A stretch of DNA of 64,000 bases from an uncultured Nocardioides sp. (GCF_947488025.1 NZ_CANKYS010000001.1:496001-560000); one strand, 5' to 3'; shown: positions 16,982 to 26,936, counted from the first letter of the stretch. The notes: generated from the letters alone by a model not told the origin. Numbers and translations are program-made.

Positions 16982-17848
16982 GTGACCCTCCGTGACCGCC
17001 TCGGCGCCGAGCTGTTCAGCAAGGTGGCCGGCCCCGACGGCCCCCGCAACCGACAGCGCGTCCACGGCACCCCGGGGCCGCGGTGGTTCGAGGCCGGCTC
17101 CCCCATCGCCCGCGTGCACGGCGACGCCTCGATGTTCGTCGGCGGCATCCGCGCGGTCATGCTGCAGTCGCTGCACCCCGCCGCGATGCAGGGCGTGGCC
17201 GACCACTCGGGCTACCGCGGCGACATGTGGGGACGGCTCGCACAGGTCTCCACCTACATCGCGATGACGACCTTCGGTGCCGAGCAGGACGCCCTGCAGA
17301 TCATCCGCGCCGTGCAGCGTGCCCACGAGTCGGTGACCGGCACGATGCCCGACGGGACGCCGTACGCCGCCTCGGACCCGCACCTGCTCGGCTGGGTCCA
17401 CGCCGCCGAGATCCACAGCTTCCTCGTCGCCCACGACCGCTACGGCCACCGACCGCTGGTCGGACCGGAGCGTGACGAGTACGTCGCCCAGACCGCCGTC
17501 GCCGCCGAGCACCTCGGCGTGATCGGTGCACCGCGCTCCGAGGACGACCTGCACGCGACGCTGGCGGCGTACGGCTCCGAGCTGCGTGGCACGCCGGCCG
17601 CCCAGGAGGCCATCCGCTTCCTCCTGCTGCACCCCGACTTGCCGGTGGCCGCGCGCCCGGGCTACCTCGCGCTGGCCTCGGCCGCCATCGGGCTGCTGCC
17701 CGCCGACGCACGTCGTGAGCTGCGGCTGCCGCCCGTGCCGCCGGTGACCAACCGGGTCCTCGGCGCCGCGGCCACCCGGACGATCCGCTGGGCGATGGCG
17801 TCGGGCCACGCCGAGGCCCGCGAGCTGCAGCAGGCGACCCAGCAGTGA
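16982..17848 (+). CDS. MpaB-like oxygenase family protein (DUF2236)
   Basis: This 288-residue protein carries the DUF2236/MpaB signature: an early Arg-rich segment, the block VGGIRAVMLQSLHPAAMQGVADHS, the central WVHAAEIHSFLVAHDRYG and the C-terminal LPPVPPVTNRVLGAAATRTIRWA. The family includes latex-clearing and mycophenolate-pathway oxygenases, some of which bind b-type haem through conserved Arg/His residues. Upstream in-frame starts would run antisense through merR and are rejected. The TGA overlaps the GTG of the HD gene by 4 nt. Substrate unknown. Confidence 0.85.
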   Translation: MTLRDRLGAELFSKVAGPDGPRNRQRVHGTPGPRWFEAGSPIARVHGDASMFVGGIRAVMLQSLHPAAMQGVADHSGYRGDMWGRLAQVSTYIAMTTFGAEQDALQIIRAVQRAHESVTGTMPDGTPYAASDPHLLGWVHAAEIHSFLVAHDRYGHRPLVGPERDEYVAQTAVAAEHLGVIGAPRSEDDLHATLAAYGSELRGTPAAQEAIRFLLLHPDLPVAARPGYLALASAAIGLLPADARRELRLPPVPPVTNRVLGAAATRTIRWAMASGHAEARELQQATQQ

Positions 17849-18429
17849 GCCTCGCCGAGCGCTGGCCGCTGGCCGACCACCACGCGCTCCGCGACGAGCT
17901 GCTCACCGCCTGGGACCGCCCGGGCTACCACGACCTGCGCCACCTCGAGGAGGTGCTCGACCGGCTCGCCGCGCTCACGGCGGCGGGGGTCGGGTTCGAC
18001 CCGACCATGGTCGGGCTCGCCGCGTGGTTCCACGACGCGGTCTACGACGGGTCGGCCGACGACGAGGAGCGGTCGGCACAGTGGGCCGAGCGCGCGCTCC
18101 CTGCGGCGTACGCCGACGAGGTGGCGCGGCTGGTGCGCATGACCGCCCACCACCGCCCTGCCGACGACGACACCTCGGGTGCCGCGCTCAGCGACGCCGA
18201 CCTGGGCATCCTCGCCGCACCTCGCGAGCGCTACGACGCCTACGCCGGCGGGGTGCGGGAGGACTTCGCACACGTCAGCGACGACGACTTCCGGACCGGT
18301 CGCGCGGCAGTGCTGCGCGAGCTCGCCGTCCGCCCGCGCCTCTTCAGCACCCCTCAGGCCCGGGAGCTCTGGGAGGTCGCGGCGCGTGCCAACCTGCGAC
18401 GCGAGCTGGACGCGCTCGGCGGCGACTGA
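17845..18429 (+). CDS. HD-superfamily predicted metal-dependent phosphohydrolase
   Basis: This 194-residue protein belongs to the COG4339-type small HD family. The metal-binding pattern is GYHDLRHLEEVL near residue 30, WFHDAVYDG near 60, then MTAHH and LSDADLGILAA further on. Family members are annotated as hydrolases without a proven substrate. It starts at a GTGA overlap with the MpaB-like gene and is co-translated with it. It converges with a GntR regulator 7 nt downstream. Confidence 0.85.
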   Translation: MSLAERWPLADHHALRDELLTAWDRPGYHDLRHLEEVLDRLAALTAAGVGFDPTMVGLAAWFHDAVYDGSADDEERSAQWAERALPAAYADEVARLVRMTAHHRPADDDTSGAALSDADLGILAAPRERYDAYAGGVREDFAHVSDDDFRTGRAAVLRELAVRPRLFSTPQARELWEVAARANLRRELDALGGD

Positions 18430-18436
18430 GGCAGGG

Positions 18437-19159
18437 TCAGTGGTCGTTGAGCTGGAGGTAGACCGTGAAGCGGTCGTGCCGGTAGCAGGTGCGCGAGACC
18501 TCGACGATCCGGCCGTCGGAGACCGCTCGACGGGCGTGGCGCAGCACCGGGTCGCCCTCGGCGACCTCGAGGATCGCCGCCTCGTCGGCGCTCGCCCGGT
18601 CGGCGCTGATGGAGTCCTCGACCTCGGTCGGGCGCAGGCCCCGCGAGGCGAGGGCTTCGTAGAGGCTGGTGGGCGTGCCGTGCTGCAGGAAGCCCGGCAG
18701 CAGGACCTCGTTGAGGTAGGCGTCCTCGACGCACACGATGGCCTGGTCGGCCCGACGCAGGCGACGCCAGTGGAGCACGGGGTCACCGGGCGAGATGTCC
18801 AGCGCCCTCGCGACCCCGGGGCCGGCCTGCTCGACGCGAGCCAGGAGCGTCTGCGACTCCGGCAGCATCCCGCGGCGGCGGATCTCCTCGGTGAACGACG
18901 TGAGGCGGCCGGAGGTCCGGGGCGGCTGGGCGACGAAGGTGCCGCGGCCGGGGATCCGCTCGAGGAGGCCCTCCGCCACGAGCGCGTCGAGTGCCTGTCG
19001 TACGGTCATCCGGGCCACGCCGAAGCGCGCCACGAGCTCGCGCTCGGACGGTGCCGCCGAGCCCGGTGGTTGCGACTCGATCAGGCCCCGGACGTGCTCA
19101 CGGACCTGCACGTGCTTCAGCGCCCGCTGGCGCGGGACGACGAGGTCCACCGGTTCCAT
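18437..19159 (-). CDS. GntR/HutC-family regulator with UTRA domain
   Basis: This 240-residue protein has an N-terminal winged helix-turn-helix (ESQPPGSAAPSERELVARFGVARMTVRQALDALVAEGLLERIPGRG contains the GntR fold at about 25-75) and a C-terminal UTRA ligand domain, about 95-235 (SRTCYRHDRFTVYLQLNDH end). HutC-type members sense sugars, amino sugars or amino acids. No metabolic target lies beside it; it converges with the HD gene and diverges from alkB. TACCCT sits 7 nt before the ATG. Confidence 0.9.
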   Translation of the reverse strand: MEPVDLVVPRQRALKHVQVREHVRGLIESQPPGSAAPSERELVARFGVARMTVRQALDALVAEGLLERIPGRGTFVAQPPRTSGRLTSFTEEIRRRGMLPESQTLLARVEQAGPGVARALDISPGDPVLHWRRLRRADQAIVCVEDAYLNEVLLPGFLQHGTPTSLYEALASRGLRPTEVEDSISADRASADEAAILEVAEGDPVLRHARRAVSDGRIVEVSRTCYRHDRFTVYLQLNDH

Positions 19160-19166
19160 ACCCCTG

Positions 19167-19172
19167 AGGGTA
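19167..19172 (-). promoter_or_regulatory. -10 element (TACCCT), leaderless start for the GntR gene
   Basis: TACCCT, 7 nt (CAGGGGT), then ATG 19159 on the minus strand. Confidence 0.55.
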
Positions 19173-19240
19173 GGTCCGGACTGGACCAGAGTCTCCTAGT
19201 TGACCAATACTGCGGCAAACCCTTGATCATTTCTTGATGT

Positions 19241-19256
19241 TCGAACGGGTGTTCGA
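19241..19256 (+). promoter_or_regulatory. LexA operator (SOS box)
   Basis: TCGAACGGGTGTTCGA matches the actinobacterial/Gram-positive LexA consensus TCGAAC-N4-GTTCGA at all 12 defined positions. It ends 9 nt before the -10 of alkB, so bound LexA would block RNA polymerase. Confidence 0.88.
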
Positions 19257-19265
19257 CAGGTCGGC

Positions 19266-19271
19266 TATCAT
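19266..19271 (+). promoter_or_regulatory. -10 element (TATCAT) of alkB
   Basis: TATCAT, 6 nt, then GTG 19278. No ribosome binding site is visible, fitting a leaderless transcript. Confidence 0.6.
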
Positions 19272-19277
19272 GGCCGC

Positions 19278-19889
19278 GTGGACTTCCAGACGTCCCTCTT
19301 CGCCGATGACACCACGGGTTCCGTGGCACTGTCCCCTGAGCGTCGCCGCCTCTCGCACGGAGCGTGGGTCGACGTCCAGCGCGACTGGCTCCGCGACCCC
19401 GACGCCGTCTTCTCCGCCCTCGTCGAACGCGTCCCGTGGCGGGCGGAGCGACGCGAGATGTACGACGCCGTGGTCGACGTGCCCCGGTTGGTGCACACCT
19501 ACCTCGCCGACCACCCGTTGCCGCATCCCGCCCTGACCGAGGCCAGGAGCACGCTGAGCGAGCACTACCTCCCGGAGCTGGGCGAGCCGTTCGTGACCGC
19601 CGGTTGCTGCTACTACCGCGACGGACGCGACTCCGTCGCCTGGCACGGCGACACCATCGGCCGGGGCCGCACCGCCGACACCATGGTCGCCATCGTGAGC
19701 GTCGGCGACCCGCGCCGGCTGCTGCTCCGACCGCGCGACGGGGGTGGGTCCATCGCCCTCACGATGGGCCACGGCGACCTCGTCGTGATGGGCGGGTCGT
19801 GCCAGCGCACCTGGGAGCACGCCGTGCCGAAGGTCGCCCGCTCCGGTCCGCGGATCTCGGTCCAGTTCCGCCCGCTCAACGTCTTCTGA
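19278..19889 (+). CDS. alkB: AlkB-type 2-oxoglutarate/Fe(II) DNA repair dioxygenase
   Basis: This 203-residue enzyme removes methyl groups from alkylated bases. The iron ligands are His123 and Asp125 (WHGDTIG) and His181 (TWEHAVPK). The 2-oxoglutarate-binding arginines are Arg192 and Arg198 (GPRISVQFR). The N-terminal nucleotide-recognition lid spans about 1-90. A perfect LexA box lies 22 nt before the GTG start, so expression should be SOS-inducible; in Escherichia coli alkB belongs to the Ada response instead. It stands alone and converges with the hydroxylase cluster 12 nt downstream. Confidence 0.93.
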   Translation: MDFQTSLFADDTTGSVALSPERRRLSHGAWVDVQRDWLRDPDAVFSALVERVPWRAERREMYDAVVDVPRLVHTYLADHPLPHPALTEARSTLSEHYLPELGEPFVTAGCCYYRDGRDSVAWHGDTIGRGRTADTMVAIVSVGDPRRLLLRPRDGGGSIALTMGHGDLVVMGGSCQRTWEHAVPKVARSGPRISVQFRPLNVF

Positions 19890-19901
19890 CCGCGACCCCG
19901 C

Positions 19902-20621
19902 TCACCGCCTCCGCAGCAGCCGCCACAGCAGGACCAGGACGACGAGGCCAGCGAGGCCCTGTCGCCAGTAGGACTTCGCCAGCACCGGGAGCACGGCGCT
20001 CCCGAGGTCGAGCGCCTCGGGCTCACGCGGCGGAGCGGCAGGCCTGGCCCGCGGAGGCGGTTGCGCCGCCTCCGGCGGTCGCGCCGCTGGCGGTGCCGAC
20101 GCAGGCTCGACCGCCTCCGGGACAGCCGCCGCCGGGATCTCGACCGCCTCGACCGCCTCCGCCGTCTCCGGGGCCTCCGGGGCGGTCAGTCGCTCCTCGA
20201 GGCAGCTGACGAACTGCCCGAGCAGCTTGTCGGAGACGTCCTGCATCACCCCGCGCCCGAACTGCGCAGGCTTGCCGGTGATGGCGAGGTCGGTCGCCAC
20301 CGAGACGTCGGTCGAGCCACCGGCGTCGGTCATCGAGACGGTGACCTTCGCGCCCGCCGTGCCGTTGCCGCGCTTGTCCTTGCCCTTGGCGTCGACCACG
20401 AAGCGGTGCGCCTCGGTGTCCTTCTCGACGAACGTTCCGGAGCCGTTGTACTGCAGCGCGATCGGCCCGAGCTTGACCTTCACCGACCCGGAGAAGGAGT
20501 CCTCGTCGGCCTCGGTCACCTGTGCACCGGGGAAGCACTCGGCGACCGAGGCGATGTCGTTGAAGTGCGCCCAGGTCTCCTCGACGCCGATCGGGACGGT
20601 GAAGTTGTGGCTCAGCTCCAC
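19902..20621 (-). CDS. coxG: CoxG-like SRPBCC protein with C-terminal membrane anchor
   Basis: The first 150 residues form the SRPBCC fold of CO dehydrogenase subunit G (MELSHNFTVPIGVEETWAHF; VAECFPGAQV). A Pro/Ala/Glu-rich linker at about 155-205 leads to one hydrophobic helix near the end (QGLAGLVVLVLLW) and a basic RRRR tail. In Oligotropha, CoxG tethers CO dehydrogenase to the membrane; here the anchor is visible directly. The GTG at 20621 starts 2 nt after the stop of the medium subunit gene. It is the last gene of the S-L-M-G operon. Confidence 0.85.
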   Translation of the reverse strand: MELSHNFTVPIGVEETWAHFNDIASVAECFPGAQVTEADEDSFSGSVKVKLGPIALQYNGSGTFVEKDTEAHRFVVDAKGKDKRGNGTAGAKVTVSMTDAGGSTDVSVATDLAITGKPAQFGRGVMQDVSDKLLGQFVSCLEERLTAPEAPETAEAVEAVEIPAAAVPEAVEPASAPPAARPPEAAQPPPRARPAAPPREPEALDLGSAVLPVLAKSYWRQGLAGLVVLVLLWRLLRRR

Positions 20622-20623
20622 GC

Positions 20624-21469
20624 CTACGCCCCCGCCGCCTTCAGCACGGCCCGCCCGGTCAGCACCCGCGCGAGGTGCTGGCGGTAGTCGGCGGCGCCGT
20701 TGAGGTCCGAGGGCGGGTTGGTGCCGTCCGACGCCAGGTCCGCGGCAGCACGTACGCCGTCCTCCGTCGCGCTGGCCCCCGCGAGGGCCTGCTCGGTCGC
20801 GGTCGCCCGAAGCGGGGTCGAGCCCATGTTGGTCAGCCCCACCCGGGCCTCGTCGATCGAGCCCCTCACGGTCGCGGCGACGGCCACGATCGGCCACTGG
20901 TGCGCCACTCGCACGAACTTCTCGTAGTGCGCGCCCCAGCCGGTGTGCTTGGGGATGCGCACCTCGGTGAGGATCTCGTCGTCGCCGATCGCGGTCTCGA
21001 AGAGGTCGACGAAGAAGTCCGCCGCCTCGACTGTGCGTGTGCCGCCGGGTCCGGCGATCACGAACTGCGCGCCGAGCGCCAGCGCCGGGGCGCCGAGGTC
21101 ACCGGCCGGGTCGGCGTGCGCGAGGGCGCCGCCGAAGGTGCCGCGATGCCGGATCTGCGAGTCCGCCACCTCCGCCGCGGCCTTCGACAGCAGCAGCGCG
21201 TGCTCCCTGACCAGGCTGTCGTCGCGCACGTCGTGGTGGGTGGTCATCGCGCCGATCACGAGCGCGTCCCCGTCGTCACGGATGCCTCGCAGCGAGGCGA
21301 TGCCGCCGAGGTCGATGACGACCTCCGGTGCGTTGAGCCGCATCCGCAGGACCGGCAGCAGGCTCTGGCCGCCGGCCAGGATCTTCGCGTCGTCCCCGTG
21401 CTCGCCGAGGGCGGCCAAGGCCTCCTCGACCGACGCCGGGGCGAGGTAGTCGAACTCCACCGGGATCAC
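20624..21469 (-). CDS. coxM: molybdenum hydroxylase medium (FAD) subunit
   Basis: This 281-residue FAD-binding subunit of the xanthine dehydrogenase/CO dehydrogenase family has the flavin signatures AGGQSLLPVLRMRL near residue 32 and the TFGGALAHADPAGDLGAP block near 110. It receives electrons from the iron-sulfur subunit and passes them to the quinone pool or another acceptor. The GTG start overlaps the TGA of the large subunit by 4 nt. The gene symbol follows the cox naming; the substrate of form II enzymes is not settled. Confidence 0.9.
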   Translation of the reverse strand: MIPVEFDYLAPASVEEALAALGEHGDDAKILAGGQSLLPVLRMRLNAPEVVIDLGGIASLRGIRDDGDALVIGAMTTHHDVRDDSLVREHALLLSKAAAEVADSQIRHRGTFGGALAHADPAGDLGAPALALGAQFVIAGPGGTRTVEAADFFVDLFETAIGDDEILTEVRIPKHTGWGAHYEKFVRVAHQWPIVAVAATVRGSIDEARVGLTNMGSTPLRATATEQALAGASATEDGVRAAADLASDGTNPPSDLNGAADYRQHLARVLTGRAVLKAAGA

Positions 21470-23924
21470 TGGCCCGCTCCTTCGTCCTGGTTGAGGGCGC
21501 CTTCTTCGAAGTGCGGCATCGCCGCCTGGGGTGTCGGTGCGTCACCGTCGTGGGCGTGGATCGCGCGCCACACCCGCTCCGGGGTGCACGGCATCTGGAT
21601 GTCGTTGACGCCCAGGTGTCGTACGGCGTCGACGACGGCGTTGACGACCGCCGGCGTCGACGCGATGGTGCCGGCCTCGCCGACACCCTTGGTGCCCAGC
21701 GAGTTGGTCGTGCAGATGCTCGGTTCGTCGGTGTGGACGACGTCGAAGGAGATCGTGTCGGCCGCGGTCGGGAGCAGGTAGTCGACGAACGAGCCGCTCA
21801 CGAGCGTGCCGGACTCGTCGTGGACGGCCTCCTCCCACAGCGCCTGGGCAATGCCCTGCACCAGCCCGCCGTGCACCTGCCCGGCGACGATGAGCGGGTT
21901 GATGATCGTGCCGATGTCGTCGCAGCAGGTGTACTTGCGCATCTTGACCGCGCCGGTCTCGGTGTCGACCTCCATCGCGCACAGGTGGGTGCCGTGGGGG
22001 TAGTTGAAGTTCACCGGGTCGTAGGTCGCGTCGGCGTCGAGGCTCAGCTCCATGCCGTCGGGGTAGTCGTGGCCGGCGAACGTCGCCGTCGACAGCTCCT
22101 GGATCCCCATGCCCTGGTCGGTGCCGCGGACGGTGAACCGCCCACCGGAGTACTCGAGGTCGTCGGCGTTGGCCTCGAGCAGGTGTGCGGCGAGCACCTT
22201 GGCCTTGTCGATCACCTTGTCGACGGCCTTGACCAGTGCCTCCCCACCGACGACCAGCGACCGAGAGCCGTAGGTGTCGAGGCCCTTCGGGGCCACCTGG
22301 GTGTCGCCGTGCAGCACCTCGACGTCCTCGAACGGGACGCCGAGCCGGTCCGCCACGATCTGGCTGAACGCGGTCTCGTGGCCCTGGCCGTGGGCGCTGG
22401 CACCGGTGACGACCTCGACCTTGCCGAGGGGGGTCATCCGCACGCTTGCGTTCTCCCAACCGCCGGCGCCGTAGTCGAGGCTGCCGAGGACCCGGCTGGG
22501 CGCCAGGCCGCACATCTCGGTGAAGGTCGAGACGCCGATGCCCAGCTGGACGCGGTCGCCGCGCTCGCGGCGCTCTGCCTGCTCGCGCCGCAGCTCGTCG
22601 TAGCCGAAGGACTCCTTGGCCTTCGCGGTCGCCGCCTCGTAGTTGCCCGTGTCGTACTCCAGCCCCGCCACCGTGGTGAACGGGAACTCCTCGTGGGTGA
22701 TCCAGTTGCGCTCGCGGATCTCGAGCGGGTCGACGCCCACCTCCGCGGCGAGCTCGTCCATCAGCCGCTCGATGGCGTACGTCGCCTCGGGCCGGCCGGC
22801 GCCGCGGTAGGCGTCGGTGAAGGTGGTGTTGGTGAGGACGGTCTGGCACTCGAAGCGGTAGGCCGGGAACTTGTAGATCGCGTTGAACATGAAGGCGCCG
22901 AGGACCGGTACGCCGCCGCCGACGATCGCGACGTAGGCGCCGAGGTCGGCGTCGAGGTGCACCCTGAGCGCGGTGACCTTGCCGTCCTTGTCGGCAGCCA
23001 GGGTGAGCGTCTGGACCTGGTCGCGGCCGTGGTGGGCCGCCATCAGGCTCTCGCTACGGGTCTCGGTGTACTTCACCGGCTTCATCAGCCGACGGGCCAC
23101 GGCCCAGGCGATCCACTCCTCCGGGGTCGCCTGGAGCTTGCCGCCGAAACCACCACCGACGTCGGGGGCGATGACCCGGATCTTGCTCTCGGGCACGCCG
23201 GTGGTGGCCGCCAGGGCGAACCTCAGGATGTGCGGGATCTGGGTCGCCGACCACATCGTGAGCTGCTCGCCGGTCGGGTCGACGACGACGCTGCGCGGCT
23301 CCATGAAGGCAGGGATGAGCCGCTGCTGGCGGTACTCCCGCTCGATGACGATGCCGCCGTTGCGCGCCTCCTCGATGGCCGCCTCGACCTCGCCGCCGGT
23401 GCCGGCGTCCTGGGAGTCGAAGACCCACAGCGCGGACTTGTTCGTGCCGAGGTCGGGGTGCGCGAGGACCTCGTCCTCGAGGGCCTTCTTGATCCCGACG
23501 ACGGCCGGCAGCTCGTCGTACTCCACGTCGACGAGCTCGGCCGCGTCGCGCGCCGCGGCGGCGCTGCGGGCGACGACCACGGCGACGATCTCGCCGGCGA
23601 AGGCGACCCGGTCGGCGGGCATCGGCGAGTGGCCGGGGGTCTTCTGGTCCGGCGTGATGGGCCAGGCGTTGATGCACACGCCGAGCTCCTCGCCGAAGTC
23701 CTTGCCGCTCAGCACCGTGACGACGTTCTTCGAGGCCTTGGCGGCCTCGGTGTCGACGGAGGTGATGGTGGCGTGCGCGAAGGGGCTGCGGACCATCGCG
23801 AGGTGCAGCATCCCCGGCAGGGTGATGTTGTCGGTCCAGCGCGTACGGCCGGTGATCAGCCGCTGGTCCTCCTTGCGGCGGCGGTCCTTGCCGATCTCGG
23901 CAGCCGGGCGGTCCTGGGTGGCGG

Positions 23925-23928
<4 letters not shown>
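21466..23928 (-). CDS. coxL: molybdenum hydroxylase large subunit, form II CoxL-like
   Basis: This is the 820-residue catalytic subunit that binds molybdopterin cytosine dinucleotide. It has the VGGGFGGK molybdopterin motif and the catalytic Glu near the C-terminus (GVGEAGT). The decisive active-site loop reads AYRGAGR at 373-379. True CO dehydrogenases (form I) have AYXCSFR with a copper-ligating Cys, so this is the form II type whose physiological substrate is unproven. The gene order S-L-M also matches form II; form I is M-S-L. The ATG overlaps the small subunit TGA by 4 nt. Annotation as CO dehydrogenase would overstate the evidence. Confidence 0.92.
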
Positions 23929-24410
<482 letters not shown>

Positions 24411-24460
24411 GCGCGCCTCCGTGCGTGTGAGGTGGATCACTCGACGCCGACGCTAGGCCG

Positions 24461-24508
24461 GGCCGGTTGGCAGCCGGTTGGTCGGTCCAAGCCGGCTGCC
24501 AACCGGTC
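24461..24508. terminator. inverted repeat between the ScyD-like gene and the hydroxylase operon
   Basis: 24463-24477 is the exact reverse complement of 24492-24506 (15 bp), and TTGG/CCAA inside can extend the stem with one bulge. It lies 30 nt after the stop of the upstream gene and about 50 nt before coxS, so it is probably the upstream gene's terminator. An operator role for the hydroxylase operon cannot be excluded. Confidence 0.6.
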
Positions 24509-24538
24509 CCCGCCACCCCGCACGCACGGAGGTCTGGC

Positions 24539-25603
24539 TCAGTAGCGCAGCACGACGCCCTTCGGCTTCTGCGACAGCACCTGCGCGCTGACGAAGAGGT
24601 CACCGTCGGCCCACTCGACCGCGGCGGGCATCATCACCTCGGCGTACGGCTTGGCCGTCGTGCGACCGGCCTTGATGCGCGAGACCTGGCCGCCGAAGAG
24701 CTGCGCGACATACACGTCGCCGTTGTCCGCGACCGCGACACCCGTGGCACCGGCGAAGCCTGAGGCGACCTCACGGACCTTGCCGGTCTTGATCTTCACC
24801 TTGACCAGTCGGCCCTGGGCCCCGGTGCTGCCGTCCTCAGGACCACCGGGGAGCAGCGTGACGTAGAGCCAGCCGCCCTTGCCCACCTCGACGTCGGTCG
24901 GCACCGGCTCGAAGTTGAAGGTCTTGCCGACGGTGCAGGCCGGCAGCTTGTTGGCGGCAGCGGCCTCCGCGGTGACGACCACGGGCACCGGAGGCAGGAC
25001 CGCGAGGGTCTTGACCTTGCCGTTGGGCTTGACCGACACGATCGTGTTGCCGGCGGCGTCGGCGACGTAGGTGATGCCCTTGTGCACGGTCGAGCCGTAG
25101 GGGTGCGACTCCATGATGCCCGTGTAGGACGCGGGCACCTCCGGCGGCATCTGGGCCGCGCAGGCGGCGTCCAGCCCGCCCGCGAAGCCGTAGGCCACGT
25201 CGCCGTCGGGGTTCCGGGTGCGCTCGTGGTCCCACAGGTCGGCCACCTTGCGCGGCTTCGCGCCCGGCCGCATGGTCCACAGTGCGGTCCTCTTGCGCTT
25301 GGTCGTCGCGAAGCGGACGGTCCCACCCGCCTCGGACAGGGCGCCGAGCTCGACGCCCTTGCCGGCCGCGAAGACCACTTCAGGCTTGGCACCGGGCGCG
25401 ACCGCGGTCAGCAGCCCGGCGAAGTTCTGGGCGACGTAGGCGGTGCCGTTGCCGGCGACGACCATGCTGAGCGGCGAGACCAGCTTCTTCGCCACCGTCG
25501 TTGGTTCGGGTGCCGTGGAGGCACTCGCGGCGGGGCTGCCCAGGAGGCTCCCCGTGAGCGCGACGACGGCTCCTGCCGCCATCGCTCGTCGTGTTGCGGC
25601 CAT
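24539..25603 (-). CDS. ScyD/ScyE family secreted beta-propeller protein
   Basis: This 354-residue exported protein starts with a clear signal peptide (MAATRRAMAAGAVVALTGSLLGSPAASAS). The rest is made of NHL/SMP-like beta-propeller blades (ATGVAVADNGDVYVAQLFGGQVSRI; VVAGNGTAYVAQNFAGLL). It matches the ScyD/ScyE family, named from the cyanobacterial scytonemin cluster but widespread in actinobacteria without a known function. The ATG at 25603 has GAGGGAG about 7 nt upstream and begins at the signal peptide. It ends at a hairpin before the hydroxylase operon. Confidence 0.82.
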   Translation of the reverse strand: MAATRRAMAAGAVVALTGSLLGSPAASASTAPEPTTVAKKLVSPLSMVVAGNGTAYVAQNFAGLLTAVAPGAKPEVVFAAGKGVELGALSEAGGTVRFATTKRKRTALWTMRPGAKPRKVADLWDHERTRNPDGDVAYGFAGGLDAACAAQMPPEVPASYTGIMESHPYGSTVHKGITYVADAAGNTIVSVKPNGKVKTLAVLPPVPVVVTAEAAAANKLPACTVGKTFNFEPVPTDVEVGKGGWLYVTLLPGGPEDGSTGAQGRLVKVKIKTGKVREVASGFAGATGVAVADNGDVYVAQLFGGQVSRIKAGRTTAKPYAEVMMPAAVEWADGDLFVSAQVLSQKPKGVVLRY

Positions 25604-25718
25604 GCTTGCTCCCTCGTACGTGGCCGCACTCTCCGGTGCGGCGCCTCGACGCAGGATCGTGCACCGCCAGACGAGCGCGGTCCACTGCATTTGCTCGATC
25701 TACCCACAATGGGAGGGG

Positions 25719-26936
25719 TCAGCGCAGGCTGGCCAGCCTCCCCTTCAGGAGGGGCGCGACCGGGTGGTGCACCGGCAGCGCCGCCAGGCACGCCTCCACG
25801 ACGGCGGTGTCGTAGGGGGCCAGCTCGCTGTAGCGCAGCACCGCGTCGGCGTCCGGGCGCGCCAGCAGGGCCTCGCGCACGCTGACCGCGAGGTAGTCGC
25901 CCATCTGCACCAGCGCGGGCGAGTCGGTGCCGGGAAGGAGGTCGCCGCCGTAGGCGCGCACGGCGGCCCGGACGTCACCGCGGCGGAGCAGCCGCTGCAC
26001 CTCCTCGACGTCGGTGGTCACGGGCATGGTGAGGCGGTAGGGACGGGAGGACAGCTGCCCCGACAGGGCCGCGCGCAGGTGCGACACCTCCGCCTTCAGG
26101 GTCGAGGTGGTCACCGACGCATCACCGTAGAGCAGCGCGTGGAGGTGCTCGACCGACAGACCGGAGGGGTGGAGGGCCAGCAGGGCCAGGATCTCGGTCT
26201 GCCGCCGGTTGAGGAGCAGCCGCTGCCCATCGAGCCACACCTGCGCGGTGCCGAGCAGGGTCAGGGTGAGGCCGGGCTCGGCCGGCGCCACGTCGCCCGC
26301 CAGCGTCGTACGACGATCAGCCGGGAGCGCCCCCTCGATGAGACGCGCCATCACGCGCGCGGTGGCGAGACCGATGGGGTGCGTGCGGTCCCAGGTCGTC
26401 GACAGGTCGATCACGCCGAGCGACCGACCGGTCACCGGGTCGAAGACCGGGGCTGCCCAGCACACCCAGTTGTGCACCACCTCGGCGTAGTGCTCGGCGC
26501 TGAAGACCATCGAGGGCGTCCCGGTCCTGCCGGCGATGGCCAGCGCGTTGGTGCCGACGCTCTGCTCGTCCCACCGGCCCCCGGGGACGAAGTTCACGCT
26601 CTCGGCCTTGCGCCGCATGACGCGGCCCCCGTAGGTCCAGAGGATCCGGGTCTGGTCGTCGGTCACCGCCACGACGAGGTCACCGTCCTCGGCAGTGCGC
26701 CGCAGCTCGTCCTGGACCCGGGACACCGCGGTCTGCAACGGCGAGGCGGCCCAGAAGTCGGCCGTGTCGCCCTCGTCGTCGAGCGGCGCCTGGGTCACCC
26801 CGGGCGAGACGACGCCCGACAGCTCCCAGCTGCTGAGGATCTCGGGACGCACGGCCTCGGCATCACCGGCCTCGACGAAGCGCGTCCAGGCGCGGACGGC
26901 GTCCACGCGTCGGGCGTGCAGGTCATCGCTGTTCAT
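25719..26936 (-). CDS. GAF domain transcriptional regulator (AcoR-like N-terminus)
   Basis: This is a 405-residue protein. The first 230 residues resemble the sensor part of AcoR-type regulators: RPEILSSWELSGVVSPGV, then a GAF domain with RWDEQSVGTNALAIA and PVFDPVTGRSLGVIDLS. There is no AAA+ sigma-54 domain. Instead residues about 240-330 look like a winged helix (LLNRRQTEILALLALHPSGLSVEHLHALLYG), and the tail like a short bacterial transcriptional activation region. Regulators of this build often sit beside aldehyde or acetoin oxidation genes. Here it lies upstream of the ScyD-like gene; its target is unknown. GGGAG precedes the ATG by 6 nt. Confidence 0.75.
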   Translation of the reverse strand: MNSDDLHARRVDAVRAWTRFVEAGDAEAVRPEILSSWELSGVVSPGVTQAPLDDEGDTADFWAASPLQTAVSRVQDELRRTAEDGDLVVAVTDDQTRILWTYGGRVMRRKAESVNFVPGGRWDEQSVGTNALAIAGRTGTPSMVFSAEHYAEVVHNWVCWAAPVFDPVTGRSLGVIDLSTTWDRTHPIGLATARVMARLIEGALPADRRTTLAGDVAPAEPGLTLTLLGTAQVWLDGQRLLLNRRQTEILALLALHPSGLSVEHLHALLYGDASVTTSTLKAEVSHLRAALSGQLSSRPYRLTMPVTTDVEEVQRLLRRGDVRAAVRAYGGDLLPGTDSPALVQMGDYLAVSVREALLARPDADAVLRYSELAPYDTAVVEACLAALPVHHPVAPLLKGRLASLR

